64,000 bases of DNA. It comes from Pontixanthobacter luteolus. GTDB lineage: Bacteria; Pseudomonadota; Alphaproteobacteria; Sphingomonadales; Sphingomonadaceae. Under the pieces are notes generated by a model. The model searched no databases, was not told the origin of the DNA, and worked only from the letters and a program-made list of their open reading frames with translations. The stretch spans positions 997,001-1,061,000 of the forward strand of contig NZ_WTYP01000002.1 of assembly GCF_009828095.1 (NCBI RefSeq), in the 5' to 3' direction. Numbering within the stretch: position 1 is the stretch's first letter; each line of letters opens with the position of its first letter. A program made the translations under genes and the position numbers. Of the stretch, positions 18,103 through 27,412 are shown piece after piece.

Positions 18103-19533
18103 TCAACCTTCGTGAATGGCCTTGGGTACCATGCAGGCCATTACGCCTTCCCGTCCGTCTTCGCTGCCATACCCCGACCATTTCACCCCGCCGAACGGAG
18201 CATCGACTGCGGATACGCCCCCGGTATTGATCGCAAGCATGCCGGCTTCGACCTCCGCAGCAAGACGGCGGCGCCGCGTCGGATCACTCGTCCATGCGTA
18301 GGCTGCCAGACCGTAGGGAAGGCGGTTTGCTTCTTCGATCATCGCGTCTTCGCTGCTCATCGGGTTCAATATCGCGACCGGGCCAAAAGGCTCTTCGTTC
18401 ATGATTTGCGCGTCGGTTGGAACTTCGCTCAGCACGGTTGGCTGGTGGAAGAATCCCTGATTGCCAATGCGTTCACCGCCGGTCATCAGTTTTGCCCCTT
18501 TCTCCACCGCGTCGCCGATCTTTTCCTGAATGCCGTCGACGCCGCGTGAATTGGCCATCGGACCCATTTGGGTCCCATCTTCCATTCCGTTGCCAACCTT
18601 CAGGGCCTTGGCCCGTTCTACGAACCCGTCACGGAATTTTTCGAACACGCCTTCTTCGATCAGGAAGCGGGTAGGGCTGACACACACCTGACCGGCATTT
18701 CGGTATTTGGTGGCGGCCATCGTATCCAGCGCCTGGTCCACATCCGAATCGTTGAACACGAGCACCGGTCCGTGCCCGCCAAGCTCCATCGTGTTGATCT
18801 TCAGATCTTCGGCCGCAAGCTTTGCCAGATGCTTGCCTACTGCGGTGGAGCCGGTGAAGGTCAATTTGCGGATGATCTGCGAGCCCAGCAGATGACGGCT
18901 CACTTGATCGGGCACGCCGAATACGCATTGGACCGCATCACCCGGTACGCCTGCATCAAGCAGTGCCTGTACAATTGCGATCCCGGATGCGGGGGTCTCT
19001 TCGCTCGGCTTTACGATCACGGAACAGCCCGCTGCCAGCGCGCCGCCGATCTTGCGCATCACGTTGAGAGTGGGAAAATTCCACGGCGCGAAACCGGCAA
19101 CCGGACCCACAGGATGGTATTGCACCTCGACCCGGCTTCCTTCCGGGCGCACCAGCGTCCTGCCGTAGAGGCGCTTGCATTCACCGGCGTAGAATTCGAG
19201 CAGCATGGCCGCGTAAATCGTCTCGCCTTTCGCTTCGCCTAGGGGTTTGCCCTGTTCCAGTGTCAGGTGATGGGCAATCTCGCCGGCGCGCTCCTTGATC
19301 AGGCCGGCAGCTTTGGTCAGGATCGCGGCACGCTTGTCCGCGGGTGTCTTGCGCCATTCGCGAAAACCCTTTTCCGCGCCTTCCAATGCCCGGTCGAGAT
19401 CGGCGGCGTTCGCATGCACAAGCCGGCCCAGGATTTCCCCGGTTGCGGGATTGATCACGTCTTCGCTGTCGCGGCCATCGCCGGAGATCTGTTCTCCGCC
19501 AACAAGAAGGTGAAGGGCTGGATAGTTGCTCAT
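18103..19533 (-). CDS. gabD: NAD(P)-dependent aldehyde dehydrogenase, succinate-semialdehyde type
   Basis: A 476-residue aldehyde dehydrogenase. The catalytic Glu lies in MELGGHGP, the catalytic Cys in NAGQVCVSPTRF, with FTGSTAVGKHL for cofactor binding. Overall sequence most resembles succinate-semialdehyde dehydrogenases (GabD/YneI type). It lies 57 bases before frmA on the same strand and may head the operon. The exact aldehyde is not fixed by motifs; a second aldehyde-detoxifying step is possible. Confidence 0.82.
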   Translation of the reverse strand: MSNYPALHLLVGGEQISGDGRDSEDVINPATGEILGRLVHANAADLDRALEGAEKGFREWRKTPADKRAAILTKAAGLIKERAGEIAHHLTLEQGKPLGEAKGETIYAAMLLEFYAGECKRLYGRTLVRPEGSRVEVQYHPVGPVAGFAPWNFPTLNVMRKIGGALAAGCSVIVKPSEETPASGIAIVQALLDAGVPGDAVQCVFGVPDQVSRHLLGSQIIRKLTFTGSTAVGKHLAKLAAEDLKINTMELGGHGPVLVFNDSDVDQALDTMAATKYRNAGQVCVSPTRFLIEEGVFEKFRDGFVERAKALKVGNGMEDGTQMGPMANSRGVDGIQEKIGDAVEKGAKLMTGGERIGNQGFFHQPTVLSEVPTDAQIMNEEPFGPVAILNPMSSEDAMIEEANRLPYGLAAYAWTSDPTRRRRLAAEVEAGMLAINTGGVSAVDAPFGGVKWSGYGSEDGREGVMACMVPKAIHEG

Positions 19534-19672
19534 CTGGTGGATCCTCTTTGCGCGCTAATAGACATTTCTGCAGCCTCACATGGGGCGCAAGGTGCCGCGT
19601 TGCGAGCGGTAATCGCATCTGGGCCCTAATTGCGTTGGTGAATATTCATCCTCCGCAGTTTAAGGCCAATGC

Positions 19673-20056
19673 ATGACCACGAAATTTGTTCACGCATTCG
19701 CCCTTGTTTCTCTCGTCACGGCGGGATCGTTAACTGCGCAAACGAACGGGGATGATGGTTCGCTGCCGCTCGTGTCGCTTGAGCAGAAGACGGCGCTACG
19801 CTGCGCTGCTGCCTTCGCCATTGTCGCCGATGGGCAATCACGCGGAAATGCCGAGGCTTCGAACTGGCCCGCACTGGGCGAAAGAGGGCGAGAGTTCTTT
19901 GTCAGGGTAAGCGCGCAAATGATGGACGAGGTTGGCCTGGAGCGTGGTCAGGTCGCAGCGTTGATCCAGCGCGAAGCGCAGGATCTGTGGGACAGTGGCG
20001 AAACGCAGCAAGTCATGCCATCGTGCCTGTTGTTGCTTGAAACTTCGGGAATTTAA
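19673..20056 (+). CDS. Small secreted protein of unknown function
   Basis: A 127-residue protein not recognised as a known family. A signal peptide covers about 1-23 (ALVSLVTAGSLTAQ). The mature part is mostly helical, with two cysteines (CAAAFAI near 44 and CLLLLE near 119) that could form a disulfide. The helical mature region with conserved-looking WPALGERGREFF recalls small periplasmic proteins widespread in sphingomonads. It lies alone between the divergent gabD gene and a GST gene. Confidence 0.6.
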   Translation: MTTKFVHAFALVSLVTAGSLTAQTNGDDGSLPLVSLEQKTALRCAAAFAIVADGQSRGNAEASNWPALGERGREFFVRVSAQMMDEVGLERGQVAALIQREAQDLWDSGETQQVMPSCLLLLETSGI

Positions 20057-20115
20057 TTCGTTCGCTGATCATTCGGCGTATGGACGCTGACGCGCGCTTG
20101 CGGCATTAGGATGCA

Positions 20116-20787
20116 ATGTGGCGTCTCTATCAATTTCCCCTGTGCCCATTCAGCCGCAAGGTCCGCTTGCTACTGAGTGAAAAGGGCGTGGGATATGAAC
20201 TTTGGCGCGAAAATCCGTGGGATGCCAGCGACGAGTTCTGGGCGCTGAACCCGGCCGGGCGAACCCCGGTCCTGCACGATCCGGAAAAGAAGACGACCCT
20301 GTGCGACAGCCGGGCGATCTGCGAATATTTCGAAGAGACCGTCGACCAGTCGCCGATGATCAACGGGACGGTAAAAGAGCGGGCTGAAATTCGCCGTCTG
20401 GTGGCGCTGTTCGATGAAAACTTCTTCACCGATGTGACCGGGCCGCTGCTGCAGGAACGGATGAAGAAACGCATCGTGCTGCGTCAGCCGCCGGATTCGC
20501 GCCGCCTGCGCGAAGCGATGAAGATGGCGCATGGCCATTTGGACTATATCGACTATCTGATCGACACGCGGCCCTGGCTCGCTGGTTCCCGGATGAGTCT
20601 GGCCGATCTGACAGCTGCGGCGCAGATCAGCGTTGCCGATTATCTTGGCGGGATCGATTGGTCGGGCCATGAACAGTCGAAAGGCTGGTATTCTGTATTC
20701 AAGAGCCGGCCAAGCTTCCGGCCCTTGCTGAGCGAGCGGATGGAAGTAATCACCCCTCCAGCCCATTACTCGCAGGTCGATGGATAG
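20116..20787 (+). CDS. Glutathione S-transferase family protein
   Basis: A 223-residue protein with an N-terminal thioredoxin-fold domain (about 1-78) carrying FPLCPFSRKVRLLLSEKG, a Cys-Pro-Phe-Ser active-site type, and the cis-Pro/SRAICEYFEE glutathione-binding segment. A helical C-terminal domain follows, with the SLADLTAAAQISVADYL N-capping box region. The CPFS motif suggests thiol-transfer chemistry more than classical detoxification. The substrate is unknown. It precedes msrB by 66 bases. Confidence 0.88.
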   Translation: MWRLYQFPLCPFSRKVRLLLSEKGVGYELWRENPWDASDEFWALNPAGRTPVLHDPEKKTTLCDSRAICEYFEETVDQSPMINGTVKERAEIRRLVALFDENFFTDVTGPLLQERMKKRIVLRQPPDSRRLREAMKMAHGHLDYIDYLIDTRPWLAGSRMSLADLTAAAQISVADYLGGIDWSGHEQSKGWYSVFKSRPSFRPLLSERMEVITPPAHYSQVDG

Positions 20788-20811
20788 GCTGACTGCCGGC
20801 TGCGGGCTTCT

Positions 20812-20835
20812 CATATGGCGCGAAATGGCCATATG
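20812..20835. promoter_or_regulatory. Inverted repeat in the msrB leader
   Basis: CATATGGC (20812-20819) and GCCATATG (20828-20835) form a perfect 8-base inverted repeat with an 8-base spacer, 18 bases before the msrB start and just before its AAAGGAG ribosome site. It could be an operator or an RNA hairpin that affects translation. Confidence 0.4.
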
Positions 20836-20853
20836 GAATGAAAAGGAGCATCT

Positions 20854-21267
20854 ATGACCGATCCCAAATCGACCACTGACAGCGAATGGCGTGAAAAGCT
20901 GACGCCTGAACAATTCCATGTCCTGCGCGAGAAAGGTACCGAACGGGCCTTTACCGGCGAATATGACAAGCATTTCTCTGAAGGCGAATATTACTGCGCA
21001 GGTTGCGGGACGAAGCTGTTTGAAAGCGATGCAAAGTATAACAGCGGTTGCGGCTGGCCGGCATTCACCAAACCTGCCGAGGGCGAGGCGGTGGCTGAAC
21101 ACCGCGACGTGTCGCACGGCATGATCCGTACAGAGGTTACCTGTGCCAAATGCGACGGCCATCTGGGTCATGTTTTCCCTGATGGGCCGCCAGAAGCGGG
21201 CGGCCTGCGTTACTGCATCAACAGCGCATCGCTTGATTTCGCAGGCGGGGACAAGGACGGCGATTAA
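20854..21267 (+). CDS. msrB: Peptide-methionine (R)-S-oxide reductase MsrB
   Basis: A 137-residue MsrB. Structural zinc comes from two CxxC pairs (CAGC and CAKC). SGCGWPAF is the substrate-binding segment and the catalytic Cys is in [11 protein letters not shown]. It repairs R-methionine sulfoxide in proteins. A strong AAAGGAG site 7 bases before the ATG fixes the start. A separate msrA is at 34.6 kb. Confidence 0.95.
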   Translation: MTDPKSTTDSEWREKLTPEQFHVLREKGTERAFTGEYDKHFSEGEYYCAGCGTKLFESDAKYNSGCGWPAFTKPAEGEAVAEHRDVSHGMIRTEVTCAKCDGHLGHVFPDGPPEAGGLRYCINSASLDFAGGDKDGD

Positions 21268-21399
21268 GCTTCCCCTGTTAAACAGGCCGAATCTTCCCCC
21301 GTTCACGCCGCGTTACAACTGGCCAATGCAGGCATTTACGGTATGATTGATGGCGCTCGCTATGAATAGACGGGCCCTTGCAGAGGTGGTTTAGGAAGA

Positions 21400-23595
21400 A
21401 TGGCCAAACGGGGCAGTCGGCGCGCCGCCAGCGCTAACCGCAAGACAACGGCGCGGAAGCCAGGCAAACAGCCCCTGACCGGGTGGAAGCTTTGGCTCCG
21501 CCGTACTTTCCTATGGGGCGCCGCGCTCGCGCTGCTTGGTGTTGCATTCCTTGGGCTGGCCGTCTTTTTCGCGGCCCGGTCGCTTCCGTCCTACAACGAA
21601 CTGAAAGCGACGCAGAACGCGCAGACTATCATTGTGCGCGCTCGCGATGGCACGGAAATCGTGGAGCTCGGCCCCAGTTTCGGAAAGTGGCTTTCGAGCG
21701 AAGAAATTCCGCAGGTGATGAAAGATGCGATGATCTCCGTCGAGGATCGCCGCTACAACAGCCATTTCGGTGTCGACCCGCTTGGCCTTGCCCGTGCGCT
21801 GTACGACGCGGCAGCCGGTGACGGGCGCATATCCGCGACATCGACCATCACTCAGCAGCTTGCGCGCAACGTGTTTTTGAACTCGAACCGGACACTTGAC
21901 CGCAAGATGCGTGAGGCGGTTCTGGCGCTTGCGCTTGAAAGCAAGTTTTCAAAGGAGCAGATCCTCGAGCTGTATCTGAACAAGGTCTATTTTGGCGGCG
22001 GCGCATACGGGATCGACAGCGCAAGCCGCAAATTTTTCAGCCATCCGGCGACCAATCTCAGCACGGCAGAGGCGGCGATTATTGCGGGTCTGGTAAAAGC
22101 CCCGTCGCGTTATTCCCCCACCGCCGATGTCGATGCGGCTGTCGACCGCGCACAGGTTGTGTTGCGGTTGATGAAGGAACAGGGACGCATCCCGCAAAGC
22201 GCCAGCGTCGACCCGTCGGCTGTCAAACTGAAGCAGGATCGCGGGCAGAATTCGGTGCGCTATTTCACCGACTGGGTGCTGCCGCAGCTTGATATCCTGC
22301 TGCCCGAAACATTTGAACCGATTGAGGTCTGGACCACGCTGGATGTCGGAATGCAGCGCACAGCCGCCGCCTCCATCAAATCGAACACTCCGGGCGGTGC
22401 GCAAGGCGCGCTGGTTTCGCTGGACCGCGATGGTGCAATTCTGGCGATGATCGGCGGCACCGATTACGTCGAAACAAACTACAACCGGGCAACCGATGCC
22501 GTGCGCCAGCCGGGTTCGGCCTGGAAACTGTTTGTCTATCTTGCCGCGCTGGAGGCCGGGTACACCCCCGAAGACCGCGTGGTCGATGCGCCGGTCACGA
22601 TTGATGACTGGAGCCCGCGCAATTCCGGTGGAAGCTATGCCGGTGAAATCAACGTGCGTACGGCTTTCGCCTATTCGAAGAACACTGTGGCTGCGCAGCT
22701 GGGCAATGAAGTCGGTTTCGGCACGGTGGCCAGCATGGCCCGCCGTTTCGGGATCACTACTCCGATTTCCACTTTCCCGGCGATGGTTCTGGGCAGTTCG
22801 GAGACGCGGGTGATCGACATGACGCGGGCCTTCGCCGCGGTGTCTGCAGGCGGGATGTCAGTTGAACCTTACGGCGTGGTAAAAGTGACCACTGCTGACG
22901 GCGAGACTTTGTACGAACATGAAAAGGCGCGCGAGACGCGGCTTGTGCCGGATTACGTTGCCGCAGGAATTACCGATCTGCTGCAAACAGCGGTGAACAC
23001 CGGTACCGGCAAGGCCGCGCAAATCGGCCGGCCCGTCGCAGGTAAAACCGGCACGACATCCTCCAACAAGGATGGCTGGTTCATCGGGTTTTCCAGCGGG
23101 GTTACCACTGGTGTCTGGATGGGCCGCGATGATGCGAAGCGGGTGGGCGGATTGCAGGGCGGCCGCGCACCGGCACAGGCTTTTGCCGCATTCATGCGCT
23201 ATGCTGTTAAGGACCGTCCTGTCGAAGAATTCAACACGGAGCTGAAGCTTCCCGAATGGCAGCTGGAGCCTGATGACGAATATTACTTCGGCGATCCGGA
23301 TGACTATTACTACATCGATGAACAAGGCAATCTGATCGAGCCTGGGCGTCCGCAGGAACCGGGTGAACCGGCGTTTTCGATCGAAGGTGAACAGGCACCG
23401 CCTCCTCCGCCGCAGGATTTGACAGAGCGCCAGCAAAGGCCGGTCCAGAACGTACCGCCAGCGGTAAGCGAGGACTTCCTTGACCGGGCGACTGGCGGCG
23501 GGCGGCGAAAAACCCCGGCCACGCCGCCGCCGCAGCCAGCAACGCGGCCAATCCCGGCACCGCAGCCATCAAGGCAGCCGGCGCCGCAGCAATAG
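21400..23595 (+). CDS. Class A penicillin-binding protein (PBP1A type)
   Basis: A 731-residue bifunctional peptidoglycan synthase. A basic cytosolic tail precedes one membrane helix (about 36-58). The GT51 transglycosylase domain has E115 in SVEDRRYNSHFGVDP and TSTITQQLARNVFL. The transpeptidase has S373-A-W-K376 (SxxK), an SxN-type SKN motif in YSKNTV, and K549-T-G. The C-terminus (about 640-731) is acidic then Pro/Gln-rich and probably disordered. It is shorter than E. coli PBP1a and lacks the large OB insert. It ends at a strong two-way terminator. Confidence 0.93.
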   Translation: MAKRGSRRAASANRKTTARKPGKQPLTGWKLWLRRTFLWGAALALLGVAFLGLAVFFAARSLPSYNELKATQNAQTIIVRARDGTEIVELGPSFGKWLSSEEIPQVMKDAMISVEDRRYNSHFGVDPLGLARALYDAAAGDGRISATSTITQQLARNVFLNSNRTLDRKMREAVLALALESKFSKEQILELYLNKVYFGGGAYGIDSASRKFFSHPATNLSTAEAAIIAGLVKAPSRYSPTADVDAAVDRAQVVLRLMKEQGRIPQSASVDPSAVKLKQDRGQNSVRYFTDWVLPQLDILLPETFEPIEVWTTLDVGMQRTAAASIKSNTPGGAQGALVSLDRDGAILAMIGGTDYVETNYNRATDAVRQPGSAWKLFVYLAALEAGYTPEDRVVDAPVTIDDWSPRNSGGSYAGEINVRTAFAYSKNTVAAQLGNEVGFGTVASMARRFGITTPISTFPAMVLGSSETRVIDMTRAFAAVSAGGMSVEPYGVVKVTTADGETLYEHEKARETRLVPDYVAAGITDLLQTAVNTGTGKAAQIGRPVAGKTGTTSSNKDGWFIGFSSGVTTGVWMGRDDAKRVGGLQGGRAPAQAFAAFMRYAVKDRPVEEFNTELKLPEWQLEPDDEYYFGDPDDYYYIDEQGNLIEPGRPQEPGEPAFSIEGEQAPPPPPQDLTERQQRPVQNVPPAVSEDFLDRATGGGRRKTPATPPPQPATRPIPAPQPSRQPAPQQ

Positions 23596-23631
23596 GCCTG
23601 CACGCTTTACCTTCAGCGGACACATGAAAAG

Positions 23632-23667
23632 AAAAGGCCCCGTCCGACAGATCGGACGGGGCCTTTT
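23632..23667. terminator. Bidirectional intrinsic terminator
   Basis: A perfect 16-base stem with a 4-base loop (CAGA): AAAAGGCCCCGTCCGA at 23632-23647 and its exact complement at 23652-23667. The A-run and T-run at the ends let it work in both directions, between the convergent PBP gene and the degP-type gene. Confidence 0.95.
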
Positions 23668-23692
23668 GCTTTTTACGCTAATCGCGGATCAA

Positions 23693-25255
23693 TCATTTCA
23701 TACGAACTGCGACATACTGTGCCGGGCGGCCGCGCCGCTGAATGCGCAGCAATACCGCATCGCGGTTCTCTGTCCGGGCCTGATTGACGATACCCTCTAG
23801 ATCATTGGCGGTGCTGACTGCGTTGTAATTTGCAGTCAGCACGATGTCGCCGCGCTGCAGGCCCTTGCGGGCTGCGTCCGAGTTCGGATCGACGGCAGCG
23901 ATCACGAGACCTTCGGTGTCGGCACCGACGCCAAGCTGGCGCGCGATCTGTTCGGTCAGCGGGATAACCTGAAGACCGAGGCGTTCCTCGATCACGCCGG
24001 AATCGCCAGCATCGGGCATTTCGCTCTCGCTATCCGGATCGAACATTTGCTGGCTGCGAAGTTCTTCCTCACTCGGCCGTTTGCCGATGGTCGCCTGAAC
24101 CGTGCGGCGGCGGCCATCCCGATACAGTTCAATCGGAATTGTTGTGCCGGGCGCGATGTTCGCGACAAGGAATGACAAGGTCTGTTCGTTTGTGACAGGC
24201 TGGTTGTTCACTTCGACAACGATGTCGCCGGCCTTGATGCCTGCCGAATCGGCTGGTTGATCAGGCTGAACCAGTTGCACGATCTCGCCGCGATTGCGTT
24301 CAATCCCGAGCGAATCTGCCAGATCGTCATCGACCGGCTGGATACTGACACCCAGATACCCGCGTTCGATGGTCTGGCCTTGCTTGAGCTGCTCGACAAT
24401 TGGCGCGGCAATTTCTGCAGGGATGGCAAAGCCGATGCCCACGCTGCCGCCCGATGGCGAATAGATGGCATTGTTAATGCCGATCACATTGCCTTTCATA
24501 TCGAACAGCGGGCCGCCCGAGTTACCCCGATTGATGCTGGCATCGGTCTGGATGTAACGGTCATATGCGCCGCCGCCGGTGTTTCGGAGGACTGAGGAGA
24601 CGATGCCGCTGGTAACAGTTCCGCCAAGGCCGAACGGGTTGCCGATCGCGATCACCCAGTCGCCGGTGCGGGCCCGTGCAGAATCGCCGAACTTGACGAA
24701 CGGGAACGGTTCGCTGCGCTGTACCTTCAGCACTGCGAGGTCGGATGCGGCATCATTGCCGACCAATTCGGCCTGATATTCCTTGCCATCCGGCAGCGTG
24801 ACGGTGATTTCTTCCACCGTTCCGCGCCCGTTTGGGCTCACCACGTGGTTGTTGGTGACGACATAGCCATCAGCTGAAACGAAGAAGCCCGAGCCAAGCG
24901 ATTGCGCCTCGCGGGTTTGCGGCTGGCGTTGCTGGCCGTTGCGGCGGCCAAACAGATCGGCCAGCGGTGTTCCGGCGAACGGATTGTTATTCACTTCAAT
25001 CCGTTGACGGGTGGAAATGTTGACCACAGCAGGCTGAAGCTGCTCGGTCAGGTCGGCAAAGCTCGCGGGCGCGCCGGCACTAGGAACGGCGCGCTCAAGC
25101 TGCAGGCCCTCGTTCTGGGCCACTTGGGCACCAGCGGGGAAACCACCAAGCAGGGAAATGGCTGCGCCGCTCACCAGCAGCGCGGATGTAACTCCATAGG
25201 CATATCGCACAGGCTTCACGTCCTTATCATCCTCTTCATCATTACAGGCATCCAT
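23693..25255 (-). CDS. degP: Do-like periplasmic serine protease (DegP/DegQ/HtrA)
   Basis: With the start at 25255 it is a 520-residue protein. A signal-anchor segment lies at about 16-45, then the trypsin-like domain with H137 (TNNHVV), D172 (SDLAVLKV) and S246 (RGNSGGPLFD), and two PDZ domains (about 285-390 and 425-515). It degrades or holds damaged periplasmic proteins. Frames starting at 25324 or 25330 are also open; 25255 was preferred because AAAGG lies before it and the longer versions lack a ribosome site. It is third in hflK-hflC-degP. Confidence 0.92.
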   Translation of the reverse strand: MDACNDEEDDKDVKPVRYAYGVTSALLVSGAAISLLGGFPAGAQVAQNEGLQLERAVPSAGAPASFADLTEQLQPAVVNISTRQRIEVNNNPFAGTPLADLFGRRNGQQRQPQTREAQSLGSGFFVSADGYVVTNNHVVSPNGRGTVEEITVTLPDGKEYQAELVGNDAASDLAVLKVQRSEPFPFVKFGDSARARTGDWVIAIGNPFGLGGTVTSGIVSSVLRNTGGGAYDRYIQTDASINRGNSGGPLFDMKGNVIGINNAIYSPSGGSVGIGFAIPAEIAAPIVEQLKQGQTIERGYLGVSIQPVDDDLADSLGIERNRGEIVQLVQPDQPADSAGIKAGDIVVEVNNQPVTNEQTLSFLVANIAPGTTIPIELYRDGRRRTVQATIGKRPSEEELRSQQMFDPDSESEMPDAGDSGVIEERLGLQVIPLTEQIARQLGVGADTEGLVIAAVDPNSDAARKGLQRGDIVLTANYNAVSTANDLEGIVNQARTENRDAVLLRIQRRGRPAQYVAVRMK

Positions 25256-25348
25256 TGACGCCTTTGTTCCTGCTGGTTTGTCGTGAAATGCGCTGAACGT
25301 CGTTTGAACGACAGCTGTAGTCATCGACAAACGGTCAATACGGGGCGC

Positions 25349-26197
25349 TTAACGCCTGCCCCGGAATTGACGCAGGTATTCATTGTCCGGCGACAGGATA
25401 ATGCTGCTTTCACCGTCGGTGCCCTTGGCGAAGGTCGCATCATAGCTCTGCATGGCGCGGTAGAAATCGTAAAAGCGCGGATCCTTGCCGAAGCTTTCGG
25501 CATATTGGCGTGCCGCAGTGGCATCTGCCTCTGCCCGGATAATACGCGCGTCGCGCTGGCCCTGTGCGCGGATCGTTGCCGCTTCGCGTTCACGGTCGGT
25601 TTCCATGCGGGTGAAGGCAGATTCCAGCGGAGTGCCTTCGGGCAGGTCGGTCCGTTTGATCCGCACATCGATCACCTGCGCGCCGTAATTGCGCGCCTGT
25701 TGGTCCAGATTGTCACGAATGTTGGACATCGCGGTGCCGCGCTCGGCGGTCAGCATGGAGGCAAACGTCCTCCGGCCAAGTTCCTGACGCAGGACCGAGT
25801 TCAGGATCGGCTCAAGCTGCGTACGAACCCCGTCGGTCGACCCAGCTCGTTCGACCATGCGCACCGGATCGATGATCCGGAAACGGGCGTAGGCGTTGAC
25901 GAGCAGGCGCTGCTGATCGCTGGACAGAACCTGCTGATCGGTCATGTCGAGATCGAGAATGCGCTTGTCGACTTCGACCACATTATCGACCAGCGGAATA
26001 CGGTACCAGACGCCGGCACCGGTCTCGCCAAAGTTCTGATCGGGGCGGAAGCGGTTGACTACGGTAATCGGTTCACCGGCCCGCACGATAACGACCTGCT
26101 TGTCCTCTGGCACCACGAACAGGGTGGAGAGGACAGCTGCAATCAGAACCGCGACTGCGATGATGGATAAGCGGTGATTTTCCCAGATAGTCTGCAT
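25349..26197 (-). CDS. hflC: Protease modulator HflC
   Basis: A 282-residue SPFH/band-7 protein with an N-terminal membrane helix (about 10-30). The SPFH domain is followed by a helical region ending with ARQYAESFGKDPRFYDFYRAM, a landmark of HflC. With HflK it forms the large periplasmic cage around the FtsH protease. It starts one base after the hflK stop, so the two are coupled. Confidence 0.94.
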   Translation of the reverse strand: MQTIWENHRLSIIAVAVLIAAVLSTLFVVPEDKQVVIVRAGEPITVVNRFRPDQNFGETGAGVWYRIPLVDNVVEVDKRILDLDMTDQQVLSSDQQRLLVNAYARFRIIDPVRMVERAGSTDGVRTQLEPILNSVLRQELGRRTFASMLTAERGTAMSNIRDNLDQQARNYGAQVIDVRIKRTDLPEGTPLESAFTRMETDREREAATIRAQGQRDARIIRAEADATAARQYAESFGKDPRFYDFYRAMQSYDATFAKGTDGESSIILSPDNEYLRQFRGRR

Positions 26198-26198
26198 T

Positions 26199-27338
26199 TT
26201 ACTGTCCTTCCGCCGATACGGTCGGCGCGGCCGATCGCTGCTGCGCCCGGCGTTTGATTTCCGGAAGCGGCAGGTAAGTGGTCACGCCCTGCGTTTCGAC
26301 GACGGTCGTGTCTGTTTCACTGAGCACACGCTCCATTGTCTCGTAATAGAGCCGCTGACGCGTCACTTCGGGTGCGAGGCGGTATTCCTCGTAAACCTTG
26401 TCGAAAGCGGTTGTCTCACCTTCCGCGCGGGCAAGGATCTGCTGGGCAGCGGCGCGGGCGCGGTTGCGCGCGGCGTCGGCGTCCTGCTCGGCTGCGGAAA
26501 CGTCCTTGAACGCCTCCACCACCTTGCTTGGCGGGTCGGTTTTATCGATTTCAACACCCTGCACGGCGATACCCGCCTTGTAGGTATCGAGGATGGCCTG
26601 CATCCGGTTCTTTACCCGCTCTTCAATTTCGGCGCGGCCCTGACCGGAGAAAGTCTCGTCCAGCGTTTTTTCTGCGACCGATGCGCGCATCGCTGCTTCA
26701 GCAACTTCTTCTACCGTCACGATCGGTTCCGCCAGGCGGAACTTGAACTGGGTCAGGTCCTTGATGTTCCAGCGAATGAGGTAAGACAGGTCGACCAGGT
26801 TCTGATCACCAGTCAGGATCAGCTTTTCCGCCTCTCCGCCTGGGATGCGGACTGCGCGGACCTCACTGATGTTCTCGACCTGCACCTGTTCGAACGGCCA
26901 AGGCAAAGTCCAGTTCGTTCCCGGACTGAATGTGCGCGAAAACTTGCCCAGAGTGGTTACGACGGCCTGCTCTTTAGGCTGAATGAAATGGAGCGAGGTT
27001 GTTCCGACCCATGCGATGACTACTAGCCCGATGATGATCGGTACCCAGCTCTTGCCGCCGGGCCGCTCGGGTAATTTGAAGCCTCCGCCTCCCGGGCCGC
27101 CGCCGCCACCTTGGCCGCCGCCGCGACGTTTAAAAATGTCTTCTACATTGGCACTGCGGCGCGGTTCACCACCGCCGCCCGGCAACCAGGGGTTCCGCGG
27201 ACCTTTCGGTTTTTCCGAACCGGAACTGTTGCCGCCGCCGGAGCTGTCGTCTGAACCGCCTCCGGATGTCCCGCCCCAAGGATTCTTGCCAGCCATCGCC
27301 AGCCCGATGTTTTTTGCAAACGTGCCAATTGTGTCCAT
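26199..27338 (-). CDS. hflK: FtsH protease activity modulator HflK
   Basis: A 379-residue band-7 protein. The cytosolic N-terminus is very rich in Gly, Ser and Pro (about 15-95), then a membrane helix (about 98-118), the SPFH domain and a helical region with RAAAQQILARAEGE. The start at 27338 (MDTIGTFAKNIGL) has AAAGGAAAG upstream; longer frames overlap the divergent mrp gene. It is first in hflK-hflC-degP, an envelope quality-control set. Confidence 0.93.
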   Translation of the reverse strand: MDTIGTFAKNIGLAMAGKNPWGGTSGGGSDDSSGGGNSSGSEKPKGPRNPWLPGGGGEPRRSANVEDIFKRRGGGQGGGGGPGGGGFKLPERPGGKSWVPIIIGLVVIAWVGTTSLHFIQPKEQAVVTTLGKFSRTFSPGTNWTLPWPFEQVQVENISEVRAVRIPGGEAEKLILTGDQNLVDLSYLIRWNIKDLTQFKFRLAEPIVTVEEVAEAAMRASVAEKTLDETFSGQGRAEIEERVKNRMQAILDTYKAGIAVQGVEIDKTDPPSKVVEAFKDVSAAEQDADAARNRARAAAQQILARAEGETTAFDKVYEEYRLAPEVTRQRLYYETMERVLSETDTTVVETQGVTTYLPLPEIKRRAQQRSAAPTVSAEGQ

Positions 27339-27412
27339 GCTTTCCTTTATAGGTGTCGATTGTAGGAAAAACAGGGGTTGCGCGCGCGAATTTGATGCTA
27401 GGGCAGCACCCG

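Noticed and set aside
20170-21306. A 378-codon minus-strand frame across the GST and msrB genes
   Set aside because: It spans two real genes and their spacer on the other strand, so it is a chance frame.
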